Below are positions 56,669-64,000 of a DNA stretch of 64,000 nucleotides, one piece after another. Where the stretch lies: assembly GCA_030041305.1 (NCBI GenBank), contig JASHOC010000204.1:62001-126000 (forward strand), read 5' to 3'. The notes under the pieces were generated by a model that was not told the DNA's origin, ran no database searches, and was given only the letters and a program-made list of their open reading frames with translations. Numbering within the stretch: the stretch's first letter is position 1; every line of letters begins with the position of its first letter. A program made the position numbers and the translations under genes. The DNA is from Acidobacteriaceae bacterium. Lineage in GTDB: Bacteria > Acidobacteriota > Terriglobia > Terriglobales > Acidobacteriaceae.

Positions 56669-57763
56669 ATGAGACGGTATCGGATCGCGTTGATTCCCGG
56701 CGACGGCATCGGCAAGGAAGTGGTTCCGGCCGGGCGGCAGGTGCTGGAGGCGCTCGCCGGGGCGGAAAACGGCATCGGTTTCGATTTTGAAAGCTTCGAC
56801 TGGGGCGGCGATTACTACCGCGCGCATGGCGCGATGATGCCGGAGGAAGGCCTGGAAGCGTTGCGGAGTCAGGATGCGATTCTATTCGGTTCCGCGGGTG
56901 ACCCCGGCATTCCCGACCACATTACGTTGTGGGGTTTGCGGCTCAAAATCTGCCAGGGTCTGGACCAGTACGCCAACGTGCGACCCACGCGGATTCTGCC
57001 CGGCATCGACGCGCCGTTGAAGCGCTGCCGGACGGAGGATCTGGATTGGGTCATTGTGCGGGAGAACACGGAGGGCGAGTATTCGGGCGCCGGCGGGCGC
57101 GTGCATCAGGGCTTCCCCATCGAAGCGGCGATGGATGTTTCGCTGATGACGCGCGCCGGCGTGGAGCGCATCCAGCGCTACGCGTTTCGCCTGGCCGCCT
57201 CGCGCCCGCGCAAGCAGCTTACGGTGGTGACGAAGAGCAATGCGCAGAGGCACGCCATGGTGATGTGGGACGAAGTAGCCGCGGGTGTGGCGAGGGATTT
57301 TCCCGAGGTGACCTGGGACAAAGAGCTGGTGGACGCGATGACGGCGCGCATGGTGAACCGGCCGGCCTCGCTGGACACGATTGTGGCCACGAACCTGCAG
57401 GCAGACGTCCTCAGCGACCTGGCCGCGGCGCTGGCCGGCAGCCTGGGCATTGCGCCTACCGGCAACATCAACCCCGAGCGCGTGTTTCCATCGATGTTCG
57501 AGCCCATTCACGGCTCGGCTTTCGACATCATGGGCCGGGGCGTGGCTAACCCGATTGGCACGTTCTGGTCCGCGGCGATGATGCTCGATCACCTGGGCGA
57601 GGCGGAAGCCGCGCGCCGCGTGATGGAAGCTGTTGAGGCGGCAACCGCCGATCCTAAGCTGCGCACGCGCGATTTGAGCGGTGCGGCGACGACGGCCGAA
57701 GTGACCGAAGCGGTCTGCGCGCACATCGCCGCCGCGGCCCGGCGCCCGTTGGCCACCGCGTGA
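56669..57763 (+). CDS. tartrate / D-malate dehydrogenase (decarboxylating)
   Basis: NAD- and Mn-dependent beta-decarboxylating dehydrogenase of 364 residues in the isocitrate/isopropylmalate family. IALIPGDGIGKEVVPAGRQV is the N-terminal signature, DWVIVRENTEGEYSGAGGRV carries the substrate loop, NLQADVLSDLAAALAGSLGI the metal-binding aspartates, and MFEPIHGSAFDIMGRGVANP the NAD site. The loop pattern fits DmlA/TtuC (D-malate or tartrate) rather than LeuB. The ATG at 56669 has AGGAG seven bases upstream. Its stop overlaps the MFS start by four bases (GTGA), so carrier and enzyme are coupled, supporting hydroxy-dicarboxylate use. Confidence 0.93.
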   Translation: MRRYRIALIPGDGIGKEVVPAGRQVLEALAGAENGIGFDFESFDWGGDYYRAHGAMMPEEGLEALRSQDAILFGSAGDPGIPDHITLWGLRLKICQGLDQYANVRPTRILPGIDAPLKRCRTEDLDWVIVRENTEGEYSGAGGRVHQGFPIEAAMDVSLMTRAGVERIQRYAFRLAASRPRKQLTVVTKSNAQRHAMVMWDEVAAGVARDFPEVTWDKELVDAMTARMVNRPASLDTIVATNLQADVLSDLAAALAGSLGIAPTGNINPERVFPSMFEPIHGSAFDIMGRGVANPIGTFWSAAMMLDHLGEAEAARRVMEAVEAATADPKLRTRDLSGAATTAEVTEAVCAHIAAAARRPLATA

Positions 57764-59091
57764 ACTCGCCCGCGTCATCGCCGGAGATCGAAGATCGCGT
57801 TGTCCGCAAGCTGCAATGGCGGATTCTGCCGTTCGTGATGCTGCTCTACTTCGTGAGCTATCTGGACCGCGTGAATGTGGGCTTTGCCGCCTTCACCATG
57901 AACAAGGCGCTGGGGCTCACGCCAGAGATGTTCGGGTTTGGCGGCGGCATCTTCTTTGCCGGCTATTTTTTGTTCGAGGTCCCCTCGAACCTGATCCTTT
58001 ATCGCGTAGGCGCGCGGAGGTGGATCGCGCGGGTGCTGATCAGTTGGGGGCTGGTGTCATCGGGGTGCGCGTTTGCGGTGGGCCCGTACAGCTTTTACAC
58101 GCTGCGCTTTTTGCTGGGCGCGGCGGAGGCGGGGTTTTTCCCCGGCATCGTTTATTACTTGAGCCTGTGGTTTCCGGCGCGGCGCCGTGCAATGGCGATC
58201 GCCGCCTTTATGACCGCAGCGCCGCTCTCGATTGCGCTGGGGTCGCCGATTTCCGGCGCGCTGATGGAGCTGCCGCGCATGGCCAGGCTGGCCAACTGGC
58301 AATGGCTGTTCATCGTCGAGGCGATCCCGGCGGTGGCGTTGGGCTTTGTGACGCTCAAGGCGCTGGCCTCGACGCCCGAGGAAGCGAAATGGCTGAAGCC
58401 GGAAGAGCGCGCGTGGCTTAAGTCCGAGTTGCAGGCTGAGTCTATCGAGCCAGGGGCGCGGAGCGGGCATGGACGCGAGGCATGGCGGGCGCTCTTCAAC
58501 CCGAGGGTGCTGGCGCTGGCGGTGGTGTACGGGGGCACGTCGGCGGGCATGTACGCGGTGGCCTTCTGGGCGCCGCTGCTGCTTGGCCAGCTTGGGCTTT
58601 CGCCACTGATGGTGGGCTGGCTGAACGCCGTGCCGGGCGCCGCCGCCATCGCCGTCATGGTCGTGTGGGCGCGCCACTCCGACCTGACGCTGGAGCGCAC
58701 CTGGCACGTGGTGCTGCCTTGCCTGGCGGGCTGCGCCGGCTTTGTGTGGGGCGGTGCGGCGCACGCGGCCGTCGCCGTGGTTCTGGCGCTAACGCTGATG
58801 TACATCGGCGTGAACGCTTCCAAGCCGACGATGTGGCCGATGCCCAATTTATTTCTGTCGGGCGCCGGCGCCGCGGCGGGCATCGCCTGGATCAACTCGG
58901 TGGGCAACCTGGGCGGATTTATCGGGCCGTTTGCCGTGGGCTGGCTCAAGCAGCGCTCCGGGAGCTATACGGCCGGGCTGGACGCCGTCGCCGCCATGAT
59001 CGCGGTGTCGGCCGGAGTGATGCTGCTCATCAGCCGGCAGGTGGAACACGGGGTTGGCAAAGCGCAGGTTGAAGAGAAGGATCCTGCGTAG
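57760..59091 (+). CDS. MFS transporter, anion:cation symporter type, likely tartrate/hydroxy-acid carrier
   Basis: Inner-membrane carrier of 443 residues with twelve hydrophobic segments. The signature LLYFVSYLDRVNVGFAAFTM in helix 1 and the following loop is that of the ACS family, which includes TtuB tartrate and 4-hydroxyphenylacetate permeases; FFAGYFLFEVPSNLILYRVG and AEAGFFPGIVYYLSLWFPAR continue the match. It starts with GTG overlapping the dehydrogenase stop. Tartrate or D-malate is the most likely substrate from context, by inference. A copy of the 117-bp element begins 24 bp after its stop. Confidence 0.9.
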   Translation: MNSPASSPEIEDRVVRKLQWRILPFVMLLYFVSYLDRVNVGFAAFTMNKALGLTPEMFGFGGGIFFAGYFLFEVPSNLILYRVGARRWIARVLISWGLVSSGCAFAVGPYSFYTLRFLLGAAEAGFFPGIVYYLSLWFPARRRAMAIAAFMTAAPLSIALGSPISGALMELPRMARLANWQWLFIVEAIPAVALGFVTLKALASTPEEAKWLKPEERAWLKSELQAESIEPGARSGHGREAWRALFNPRVLALAVVYGGTSAGMYAVAFWAPLLLGQLGLSPLMVGWLNAVPGAAAIAVMVVWARHSDLTLERTWHVVLPCLAGCAGFVWGGAAHAAVAVVLALTLMYIGVNASKPTMWPMPNLFLSGAGAAAGIAWINSVGNLGGFIGPFAVGWLKQRSGSYTAGLDAVAAMIAVSAGVMLLISRQVEHGVGKAQVEEKDPA

Positions 59092-59114
59092 TTGGTTGGC
59101 CGTGTGGAGATGCT

Positions 59115-59231
59115 TACGGCGGTTCTCCAATTCCCGTGAAGTTTTGAGGGGCGTGCCGGGTGGCGTTTTCTTGGGAAAAACGCCACTCAACGTTCGAGGT
59201 TCTGCTCTACACCAATTGGAGAACCGCTATA
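59115..59231 (+). mobile_element. 117-bp TIR element, copy 5
   Basis: Identical to copies 3 and 4. It lies in the gap between the convergent MFS and larA genes, where its long hairpin potential could also affect transcript ends. Confidence 0.92.
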
Positions 59232-59279
59232 GCGGATTTCGCGCTGGATTGAACGACGGCTTCGGCAGGCGCAACCCCG

Positions 59280-60560
59280 TTATACGAGCGCGGGCAAGGC
59301 GCGCGCGTACGTGTAAGGCCCCTCAGGAACCAGGGCGATGTGGGCGCCGGCGGGCAGGCCGTCGAGCAGAGCGGCGATGGCCTGGTTCAGATCGAGGAAG
59401 GTTCGCACGCCGAGTGCGCCCAATTGTTCTGCCCGCACTCCCGGCGTAAAGAGGAAAAGCTCGCACTCCGTGCCCACAAGGGCCAGCTTTTCCAATTGCC
59501 ACTGATCCACCTCCACGGGAGTGTCGCGGATGGCGTCGAGAAATTCGCGATGGCCTTGGAAATTCGCGAGCAAACGCGCGAACTCCGGCGACCCGATGCC
59601 TTCAGCGCACTGGCCCAGCACCAAAATGCGGCCACCCGGCTCGACGATGTGCCTGGCGGCGGTGACGCCCTTTAGGGTCTGATAAAAGGTAAGGTCGAGC
59701 GGATAGCCGGCGGCGCTGGTGATGACGGCGTCGGCCGGCGCGGGTAGTTCGGCGAGCGAGGTTTCCTCAAGAAACGCGACCGCGGCCGCGTGCGCCTTGA
59801 CGGGATGGCCGGCGAACACTCCGGAGATGCCCCGCTCCCGCGTTAGGGTGACGTCGAGGATGAAGTCGTGGCGAGCCAGGGCGGCGATCTCCAGCAATTC
59901 GGCGTGGAGAGGATTGCCATCGAGAGAGCCCTCGCTGGCCAGTGGCTCACGCATGAAGCGCGGTGAGTGGAGCGTGGTAATGGTCGGTTGCGCGGCGAGA
60001 CCGGGAGCAATGAGTTTGCGCCCGCCGCTGAAACCCGCCATCAGATGCTGCTCCACAAGGCCGAGGGTAATGTGCAGATCGGCGGCCAGGAAGCGCTCGT
60101 CGATGAAGACAGGCGTGCCGCGGCGGGTGGCGCCCAGGGAACGATGGGCAGCCAGGTCGCGGGCGTCGTGACTGACCACGCGATATCGGGCGACGATTTC
60201 ATGGCCGAGGATGATTTCCATCTCCGCGCGGGAGGCGGCGCGGTGCAAGCCGGTAGCGATGAAGATGGTGACGCCCTCGACGGCAATTCCGGCGCCATGC
60301 AGACGGGCAAGCAGCGGCGGCAGGGTGAGGCGATTGGGCGCAGGGCGGGTGATGTCGCAGACGGAGATGGCAGCAGAGCGCTTGCCGGCGGCGAGAACAG
60401 AGAGCGGCGCGCAGCCGATTGGTTGGTCGAGAGCGGCGTCGAGCGTTGCGGACGGCTGAGGAAGCGCGGCAGCCGAGCGGCATTGCACCACCTGGCATCG
60501 AAAGCCGGCGGGAATGGGCACGTCCATTCCTTCTTTACCAAAGGCGAAGCGAGTTTGCAT
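59280..60560 (-). CDS. larA: LarA-type nickel-dependent lactate racemase
   Basis: Racemises lactate or a related 2-hydroxy acid using the nickel-pincer nucleotide cofactor; 426 residues. ISVCDITRPAPNRLTLPPLL holds the DxTRP motif, ATGLHRAASRAEMEIILG the first catalytic histidine region, and VEQHLMAGFSGGRKLIAPG the second, with the lysine of SGGRK that tethers the cofactor in Lactobacillus LarA. All key positions are visible. The ATG at 60560 (MQTRFAFG) is chosen; another lies four codons upstream. The cofactor genes larB, larC and larE are not in the window. Proximity to an RcnR-like sensor gene (340 bp upstream, same strand) is notable given the nickel requirement. Many LarA homologues act on substrates other than lactate. 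Confidence 0.92.
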   Translation of the reverse strand: MQTRFAFGKEGMDVPIPAGFRCQVVQCRSAAALPQPSATLDAALDQPIGCAPLSVLAAGKRSAAISVCDITRPAPNRLTLPPLLARLHGAGIAVEGVTIFIATGLHRAASRAEMEIILGHEIVARYRVVSHDARDLAAHRSLGATRRGTPVFIDERFLAADLHITLGLVEQHLMAGFSGGRKLIAPGLAAQPTITTLHSPRFMREPLASEGSLDGNPLHAELLEIAALARHDFILDVTLTRERGISGVFAGHPVKAHAAAVAFLEETSLAELPAPADAVITSAAGYPLDLTFYQTLKGVTAARHIVEPGGRILVLGQCAEGIGSPEFARLLANFQGHREFLDAIRDTPVEVDQWQLEKLALVGTECELFLFTPGVRAEQLGALGVRTFLDLNQAIAALLDGLPAGAHIALVPEGPYTYARALPALV

Positions 60561-60572
60561 GGTCAGAGCCAA

Positions 60573-60902
60573 TGAGCCGTGGCGAGCGGACGGGGCCGCT
60601 CTCGATGGTGATTCTAGTGCACTATTGGTTCAGGCGCAGAGCCTGCAATCGAACGCAGCGATTCTTTGCGGGAATCGCCCGTTGAGTTCCCTAGCTTTGG
60701 ATCACCGCAGAAGGATATTCCCCGGACGCACGCGGCAAGAAAACCAGCATCCATGTGCGAAGGGGACGGAAAGCCGGGCTGATTCAACCGTACGTTAACA
60801 ATCTTGATCACCGCCTCCGGTTACGATAGGCCAAAGCCGCTTCAAAACCCCTGCCGGCTGAGGGACATGGATGAGCGGCTAATGGCTTGATCGGCAATGA
60901 GT
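60573..60902. other. intergenic, no gene seen
   Basis: 330 bp between larA and the RcnR-like gene on the minus strand. It contains the presumed larA promoter if the two genes are not cotranscribed. No site could be assigned. Confidence 0.45.
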
Positions 60903-61175
60903 TCACTTCAAATACGCGTGGACGAGGTCGATCAGGTCCTCGGCCAGCTCGGGGGCAATCTGTTCCTTAGCTCCGTCCACCAGGTGAAAACGGATATGGG
61001 TCTCGAGCACTTCGCCCATGAGGGCGTTGACGCCGCCGCGCACGGCAGCCAGGAGCATCAGTTGGTCGCCGCAATCCTGATCGGCCACCAGCGACCGCTC
61101 CACCGCATCCAACTGGCCGCGCACTTTTCTCAGCCGCTGCAACAGCTTCACCTTTTCCCGTTCCTGGTGCGACAT
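60903..61175 (-). CDS. RcnR/FrmR-family repressor with Ni/Co-type ligand set
   Basis: 90-residue all-helical DNA-binding repressor of the CsoR/RcnR/FrmR (DUF156) family. RLRKVRGQLDAVERSL is the DNA-contacting helix. The ligand positions known from RcnR are all present: His3 (MSHQ), Cys35 (QDCGDQL), His60 and His64 (ETHIRFH). Formaldehyde-sensing FrmR keeps Cys35 and His60 but typically lacks His64, so the set points to nickel or cobalt sensing. GGAGG lies eight bases before the ATG. The gene is divergent from a porin gene across a 74-bp gap containing a G-tract operator-like sequence. In Escherichia coli, RcnR represses an efflux gene until Ni/Co binds. A formaldehyde role is the main alternative. 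Confidence 0.85.
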   Translation of the reverse strand: MSHQEREKVKLLQRLRKVRGQLDAVERSLVADQDCGDQLMLLAAVRGGVNALMGEVLETHIRFHLVDGAKEQIAPELAEDLIDLVHAYLK

Positions 61176-61194
61176 GCTGCGTCCCTCCGCTTGC

Positions 61195-61214
61195 TATACC
61201 CACCCCCGGTATGG
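61195..61214. promoter_or_regulatory. RcnR/CsoR-type G-tract operator candidate
   Basis: TACCCACCCCCGGTA (61197-61211) has inverted TACC/GGTA ends around a C/G tract, the architecture of RcnR (TACT-G-tract-AGTA) and CsoR sites. An overlapping GGTATGGTATA follows, and GTAGGGG lies at about 61225. It is centred in the 74-bp gap between the repressor and porin genes, overlapping possible -10 sequences (TATATAC, GGTATA) for both. Confidence 0.6.
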
Positions 61215-61249
61215 TATATACAAAGTAGGGGTGTTTAAGTCTCCATATT

Positions 61250-62767
61250 ATGCTTGGCCGTTGCTTCAATTCGTGCTGGTCATTGCTCGCGGGCGCGGCT
61301 CTCATGCTCTGGTTGGAAGGGTTTTGCGCCATCGGCGCCTCTGCTCAGACTTCCGCCATTTTGCCGGTAGCCCCGCAACCGCAGCACGCAATTCTTGTGT
61401 TGGACGCGGCTGGACAAACCACTCCGCCGGCGCCCAGCCCGACTGCGGATCAGTCCACCCCTCAAAGCTCCGCTCCCAGCGACCCCGAGACGGTCTTTCC
61501 GCACACCGAGACGGCCCGCTACTGGATTTCCGGGCAAGTCAATCTTATTCTGCAAGGCCATCCAGCCTTCCCCGCGAGATATAACGGCCCCAACAGTTTG
61601 ACGCCATGGGCGCAGAGCGCGACCACGCACGTCTTGACGTTCTACACCGGATACCAGCTCACGCCCACCACGGAGGTGTTTGCCGATCTCGAGGATGCGA
61701 CCGGCAACGGCATTGGCAACGCCAACGGGCTGGCGGGGTACACCAATCTCGATTCGGTGCGGCTGGTGCTGGGGCTGCCGCTTTCGAAGTCGCCGTATCT
61801 GGCCCGGTTCATGCTGCGCCAGATTATTCCATTGAGCACGGCTCGCGTGAGCGCCGACCGCGACGAGTTGAACCTGACCACAAGCCTTCCCGCACACCGC
61901 ATCGAGTTCCGTTTCGGCAAATTCGACCTGACCGACTTTTTCGATGCGAACGAGTGGGGCTCCGACGACCACCTGCAATTCATGAACTGGACGGTCGATA
62001 ATAACGGGGCCTACGATTATGCAGCCAACACCCGCGGCTACACCGATGGTGCCATGGCGGAGTACGACGACGGCTGGTGGTCGGCCCGTTTTGCCGAAAC
62101 TCTCATGCCGAAAATCGCGAACGGCATCCATCTCGATGCCGACGTGGCGCGGGCGCGGGCGGAGAATCTCGAACTTGAAGCACGGGGAAATCGGATCGGC
62201 CATCGGCCGGGCGTGGTGCGCTTCCTGGCCTATCTCAATCACGCCAACATGGGCAATTATGAACAAGCCAACGCGGAGTTCCTGGACGGTCAGACCGCGA
62301 CCCCCAATATCGTCGCCACCCGGCGCGAGGGCCGTCATCGCTATGGATTCGGGCTGAACTTCCAGCAAGAGGTCAATTCTGATGTCGGCGTGTTCGGCCG
62401 GCTGGGCTGGAGCGACGGACGTAACGAATCCTATTGCTACACCGAAGACGACCGCACGCTCGAATTGGGCGGCTTTTCCATGGGGCGCCTTTGGCGCCGG
62501 CCCGAGGACCGCGCTGGAGCCGCATTCGTGGTGAATGGCATCGCGGGCTCGCACCAGCAGTACCTTGCCCTCGGCGGCCTGGGGTTTTTGCTCGGCGACG
62601 GCGGCCTCACCTACGGCCACGAAAAGATCCTTGAAAGTTTCTATACTGCGCATCTCTGGCGCGGTTTTTTCCTCTCTTACGATTTCCAACACATCAACGA
62701 TCCCGGCTATAACCAGGCCCGCGGACCGGTGGCCGTCTCCTCGGCTCGCTTCCACACCGATTTCTGA
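61250..62767 (+). CDS. outer-membrane porin, carbohydrate-porin (OprB-like) type
   Basis: 505 residues with a signal peptide (LLAGAALMLWLEGFCAIGAS, cut near AQ), a Pro/Ser/Thr-rich spacer, then a beta-barrel rich in alternating strands: ATTHVLTFYTGYQLTPTTEV, RIEFRFGKFDLTDFFDANEW, RYGFGLNFQQEVNSDVGVFG. It ends SSARFHTDF with a C-terminal Phe, the usual outer-membrane insertion signal. NWTVDNNGAYDYAANTRGYT is typical of the alginate/OprB-like porin group. No ribosome site is clear at ATG 61250. Divergent from the RcnR-like gene with an operator-like sequence between, so it is probably under metal control; what passes through it is unknown. Confidence 0.8.
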   Translation: MLGRCFNSCWSLLAGAALMLWLEGFCAIGASAQTSAILPVAPQPQHAILVLDAAGQTTPPAPSPTADQSTPQSSAPSDPETVFPHTETARYWISGQVNLILQGHPAFPARYNGPNSLTPWAQSATTHVLTFYTGYQLTPTTEVFADLEDATGNGIGNANGLAGYTNLDSVRLVLGLPLSKSPYLARFMLRQIIPLSTARVSADRDELNLTTSLPAHRIEFRFGKFDLTDFFDANEWGSDDHLQFMNWTVDNNGAYDYAANTRGYTDGAMAEYDDGWWSARFAETLMPKIANGIHLDADVARARAENLELEARGNRIGHRPGVVRFLAYLNHANMGNYEQANAEFLDGQTATPNIVATRREGRHRYGFGLNFQQEVNSDVGVFGRLGWSDGRNESYCYTEDDRTLELGGFSMGRLWRRPEDRAGAAFVVNGIAGSHQQYLALGGLGFLLGDGGLTYGHEKILESFYTAHLWRGFFLSYDFQHINDPGYNQARGPVAVSSARFHTDF

Positions 62768-63093
62768 GTGATCGCGCAGGGGCAACCGCTGCGCAAGCGC
62801 CAAATCGCTTCGTATGACGCCGGTTTCTACCGGACCGCAATCGGCGCCGGCACCGGCCTGGTCGCGGAAGCTCCACGTCGATTCTGGGTTGGATCGCTCG
62901 GCAGACAGGCAGCATGGCGCAGGGATATAGTGTTTCCATGTTGGGATATGTAGCGGTTGCGCGGTGTCACGGCTCATCGGCTCGCGGCCAGCGATAGGCG
63001 TGTACACGCAATACCGTAACCAGAGCCTTCGAGGGCATTTCGTGTGCAAGAAAACTGAACGACTCGCAGAAAGTTAGTAAAAAAAGGGACAGT
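62768..63093. other. intergenic, no gene seen
   Basis: About 325 bp between the porin and the GH116 gene. Open frames here are antisense shadows or short. No terminator hairpin with T-run was recognised. Confidence 0.45.
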
Positions 63094-64000
63094 ATGACCG
63101 AGAGCTTCAAAAGCGAGCGGCGCGATTTTCTCAAACAAGCTGCGGGCGCTCTCAGCATGGCCACACAAGCCGGACGTTGGCCTTCCGCTGCCCAGGAGAG
63201 AACCGTAGAGCGAGCCGAGAAAAATACTCTCTCGCGTCAGGAGCAGGGATATCCGCGCCGGTTTGAAGGCCGTCAACTCCGCATGATCGCATTCCCTTTG
63301 GGGGGTGTGGCGGCCGGCAGCATCAGCCTCGGAGGCCGCGGCCAACTGCGTGATTGGGAGATCTTCAATCGGCCGAATAAAGGGTTTCGACCGCGCTATG
63401 CCTTCGCTTCGATCTGGGCGCAGGTTGGTCATCAGGCTCCCGTAGCGCGGGTTCTCGAATCGCGCATACAGCCGCCCTACGAGGGTCCGGATGGGCTCGG
63501 CGCCGACAATGCGCCGGGTCTCAGCAGGCTCGAGTCCGCCATTTTCATCGGAGCATATCCGCTTGCGCGTATTGAATTTCACGACCGCGCCCTCCCAGTC
63601 AAAGTGCAAGTGGAAGCACTTTCTCCTTTTATTCCGCACGATGGCGATGCTTCCGGTTTGCCGGTCACCATGTTGCATTACCGCGTCTGGAATCCCGGCA
63701 GCACAACTGCTCGGGTGAGCATCGCCTTCTCGATTGAAAACCCGGTGCTGGCGCCGGCCCTCGACAAATCGGCCGATCAGCGAAGAAACGAATATAGGAC
63801 GCAACAGAATCTCGCCGGACTTCTAATGAGTAATCCCGGCATTCCGGCGGGCGATCCCATGAGCGGCAACTTCGCACTGGGGGCATTGCCCAACGCGGAA
63901 ACGCAGGTTTCCCACTGGCTCGGCTGGCCACAGGGGCGATGGTGGAACGCGCCACTGTTGTTCTGGGATCAATTTTCGAAAGACGGTCAGCTTTCTGCGC
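63094..64000 (+). CDS. GH116-type beta-glucosidase (GBA2-like), Tat-exported, C-terminus outside window
   Basis: About 302 codons are visible before the window ends. A twin-arginine leader, SERRDFLKQAAGALSMA, is followed by the N-terminal domain of GH116/GBA2 enzymes: IAFPLGGVAAGSISLGGRGQ, LRDWEIFNRPNKGFRPRYAF and GLPVTMLHYRVWNPGSTTAR. GH116 members are typically 800-900 residues with the catalytic Glu and Asp in the C-terminal (alpha/alpha)6 domain, which lies outside. AGGGA precedes ATG 63094. The Tat leader implies export of a folded enzyme to the periplasm. Substrate is likely a beta-glucoside or xyloside. Plant-polymer use fits the phylum but is inference. Confidence 0.88.
   Translation, partial: MTESFKSERRDFLKQAAGALSMATQAGRWPSAAQERTVERAEKNTLSRQEQGYPRRFEGRQLRMIAFPLGGVAAGSISLGGRGQLRDWEIFNRPNKGFRPRYAFASIWAQVGHQAPVARVLESRIQPPYEGPDGLGADNAPGLSRLESAIFIGAYPLARIEFHDRALPVKVQVEALSPFIPHDGDASGLPVTMLHYRVWNPGSTTARVSIAFSIENPVLAPALDKSADQRRNEYRTQQNLAGLLMSNPGIPAGDPMSGNFALGALPNAETQVSHWLGWPQGRWWNAPLLFWDQFSKDGQLSA

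Noticed and set aside
59054-59449. 131-codon plus-strand frame through copy 5 of the 117-bp element
   Set aside because: It starts inside the MFS gene in another frame and is antisense to larA; open only because the element lacks stops in that frame.

Overview
The window is GC-rich, gene-dense bacterial chromosome and most likely comes from the phylum Acidobacteriota. The main markers are an ADOP-type duplicated permease (53938-56418, a family named after acidobacteria), a very long poly-HAMP hybrid kinase, DUF5666 and TPR paralogues, an egtB/egtD pair, and dispersed purine-rich 7-8 bp repeats. No rRNA, tRNA or CRISPR array was recognised. All assignments rest on reading translated sequence and motifs by eye; no database search was run.

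Layout. 1-7.1 kb: amino-acid permease (partial), a 51-aa basic protein, butyrate kinase, lipoyl synthase, a carboxypeptidase-regulatory-like protein between two inverted copies of a 117-bp element, and TldD. 7.2-8.9 kb: decayed genes (frameshifted coiled-coil gene, SpoIIE-phosphatase tail), a microsatellite tract and a tiny secreted His-rich peptide. 9-19.2 kb: DinB-like protein, putative PD-(D/E)XK protein, Zwf, a reductase/acyl-ligase pair, an ABC permease, CysE and CysK. 19.3-25.2 kb: accessory region with a complete-ended IS1595-type element (perfect 8-bp target duplication) that has lost its catalytic domain and carries a passenger ORF, a NarL-type two-component pair, and a nuclease-like gene truncated by the 117-bp element. 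25.2-35.3 kb: PEP carboxylase, YggX, a His-rich protein, a DUF4157-acetyltransferase gene broken by one stop codon, an orphan ParD-like gene, AlaC, alcohol dehydrogenase, TyrS. 35.4-39.4 kb: three TPR paralogues and a DUF5666 protein. 39.6-42 kb: ergothioneine genes egtB-egtD. 42.4-51.9 kb: a 2103-aa poly-HAMP hybrid kinase, a REC-PAS kinase, Nudix, YwaF-like membrane protein. 51.9-64 kb: HAD phosphatase, phosphotransacylase, ADOP permease, a tartrate/D-malate dehydrogenase-MFS operon, LarA, an RcnR-like metal sensor divergent from a porin, and a partial GH116 glycosidase.

Working together. Butyrate kinase and a phosphate acyltransferase could form an acyl-CoA/acyl-phosphate/ATP route although they lie 50 kb apart. 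The dehydrogenase, MFS carrier and nickel-dependent LarA form a hydroxy-acid block, and LarA's need for nickel makes the adjacent Ni/Co-type sensor with its G-tract operator and divergent porin noteworthy. EgtB and EgtD give ergothioneine chemistry.

Most notable: (1) a 117-bp TIR element with TA ends, five copies of which four are identical, two flanking a gene in inverted orientation and one truncating a gene; (2) the shrunken IS1595 element with passenger; (3) the RcnR-like/porin/LarA neighbourhood; (4) the DUF4157-GNAT fusion with a single TAA; (5) the soluble kinase with eleven 92-residue HAMP-pair units encoded by 276-bp tandem DNA repeats.
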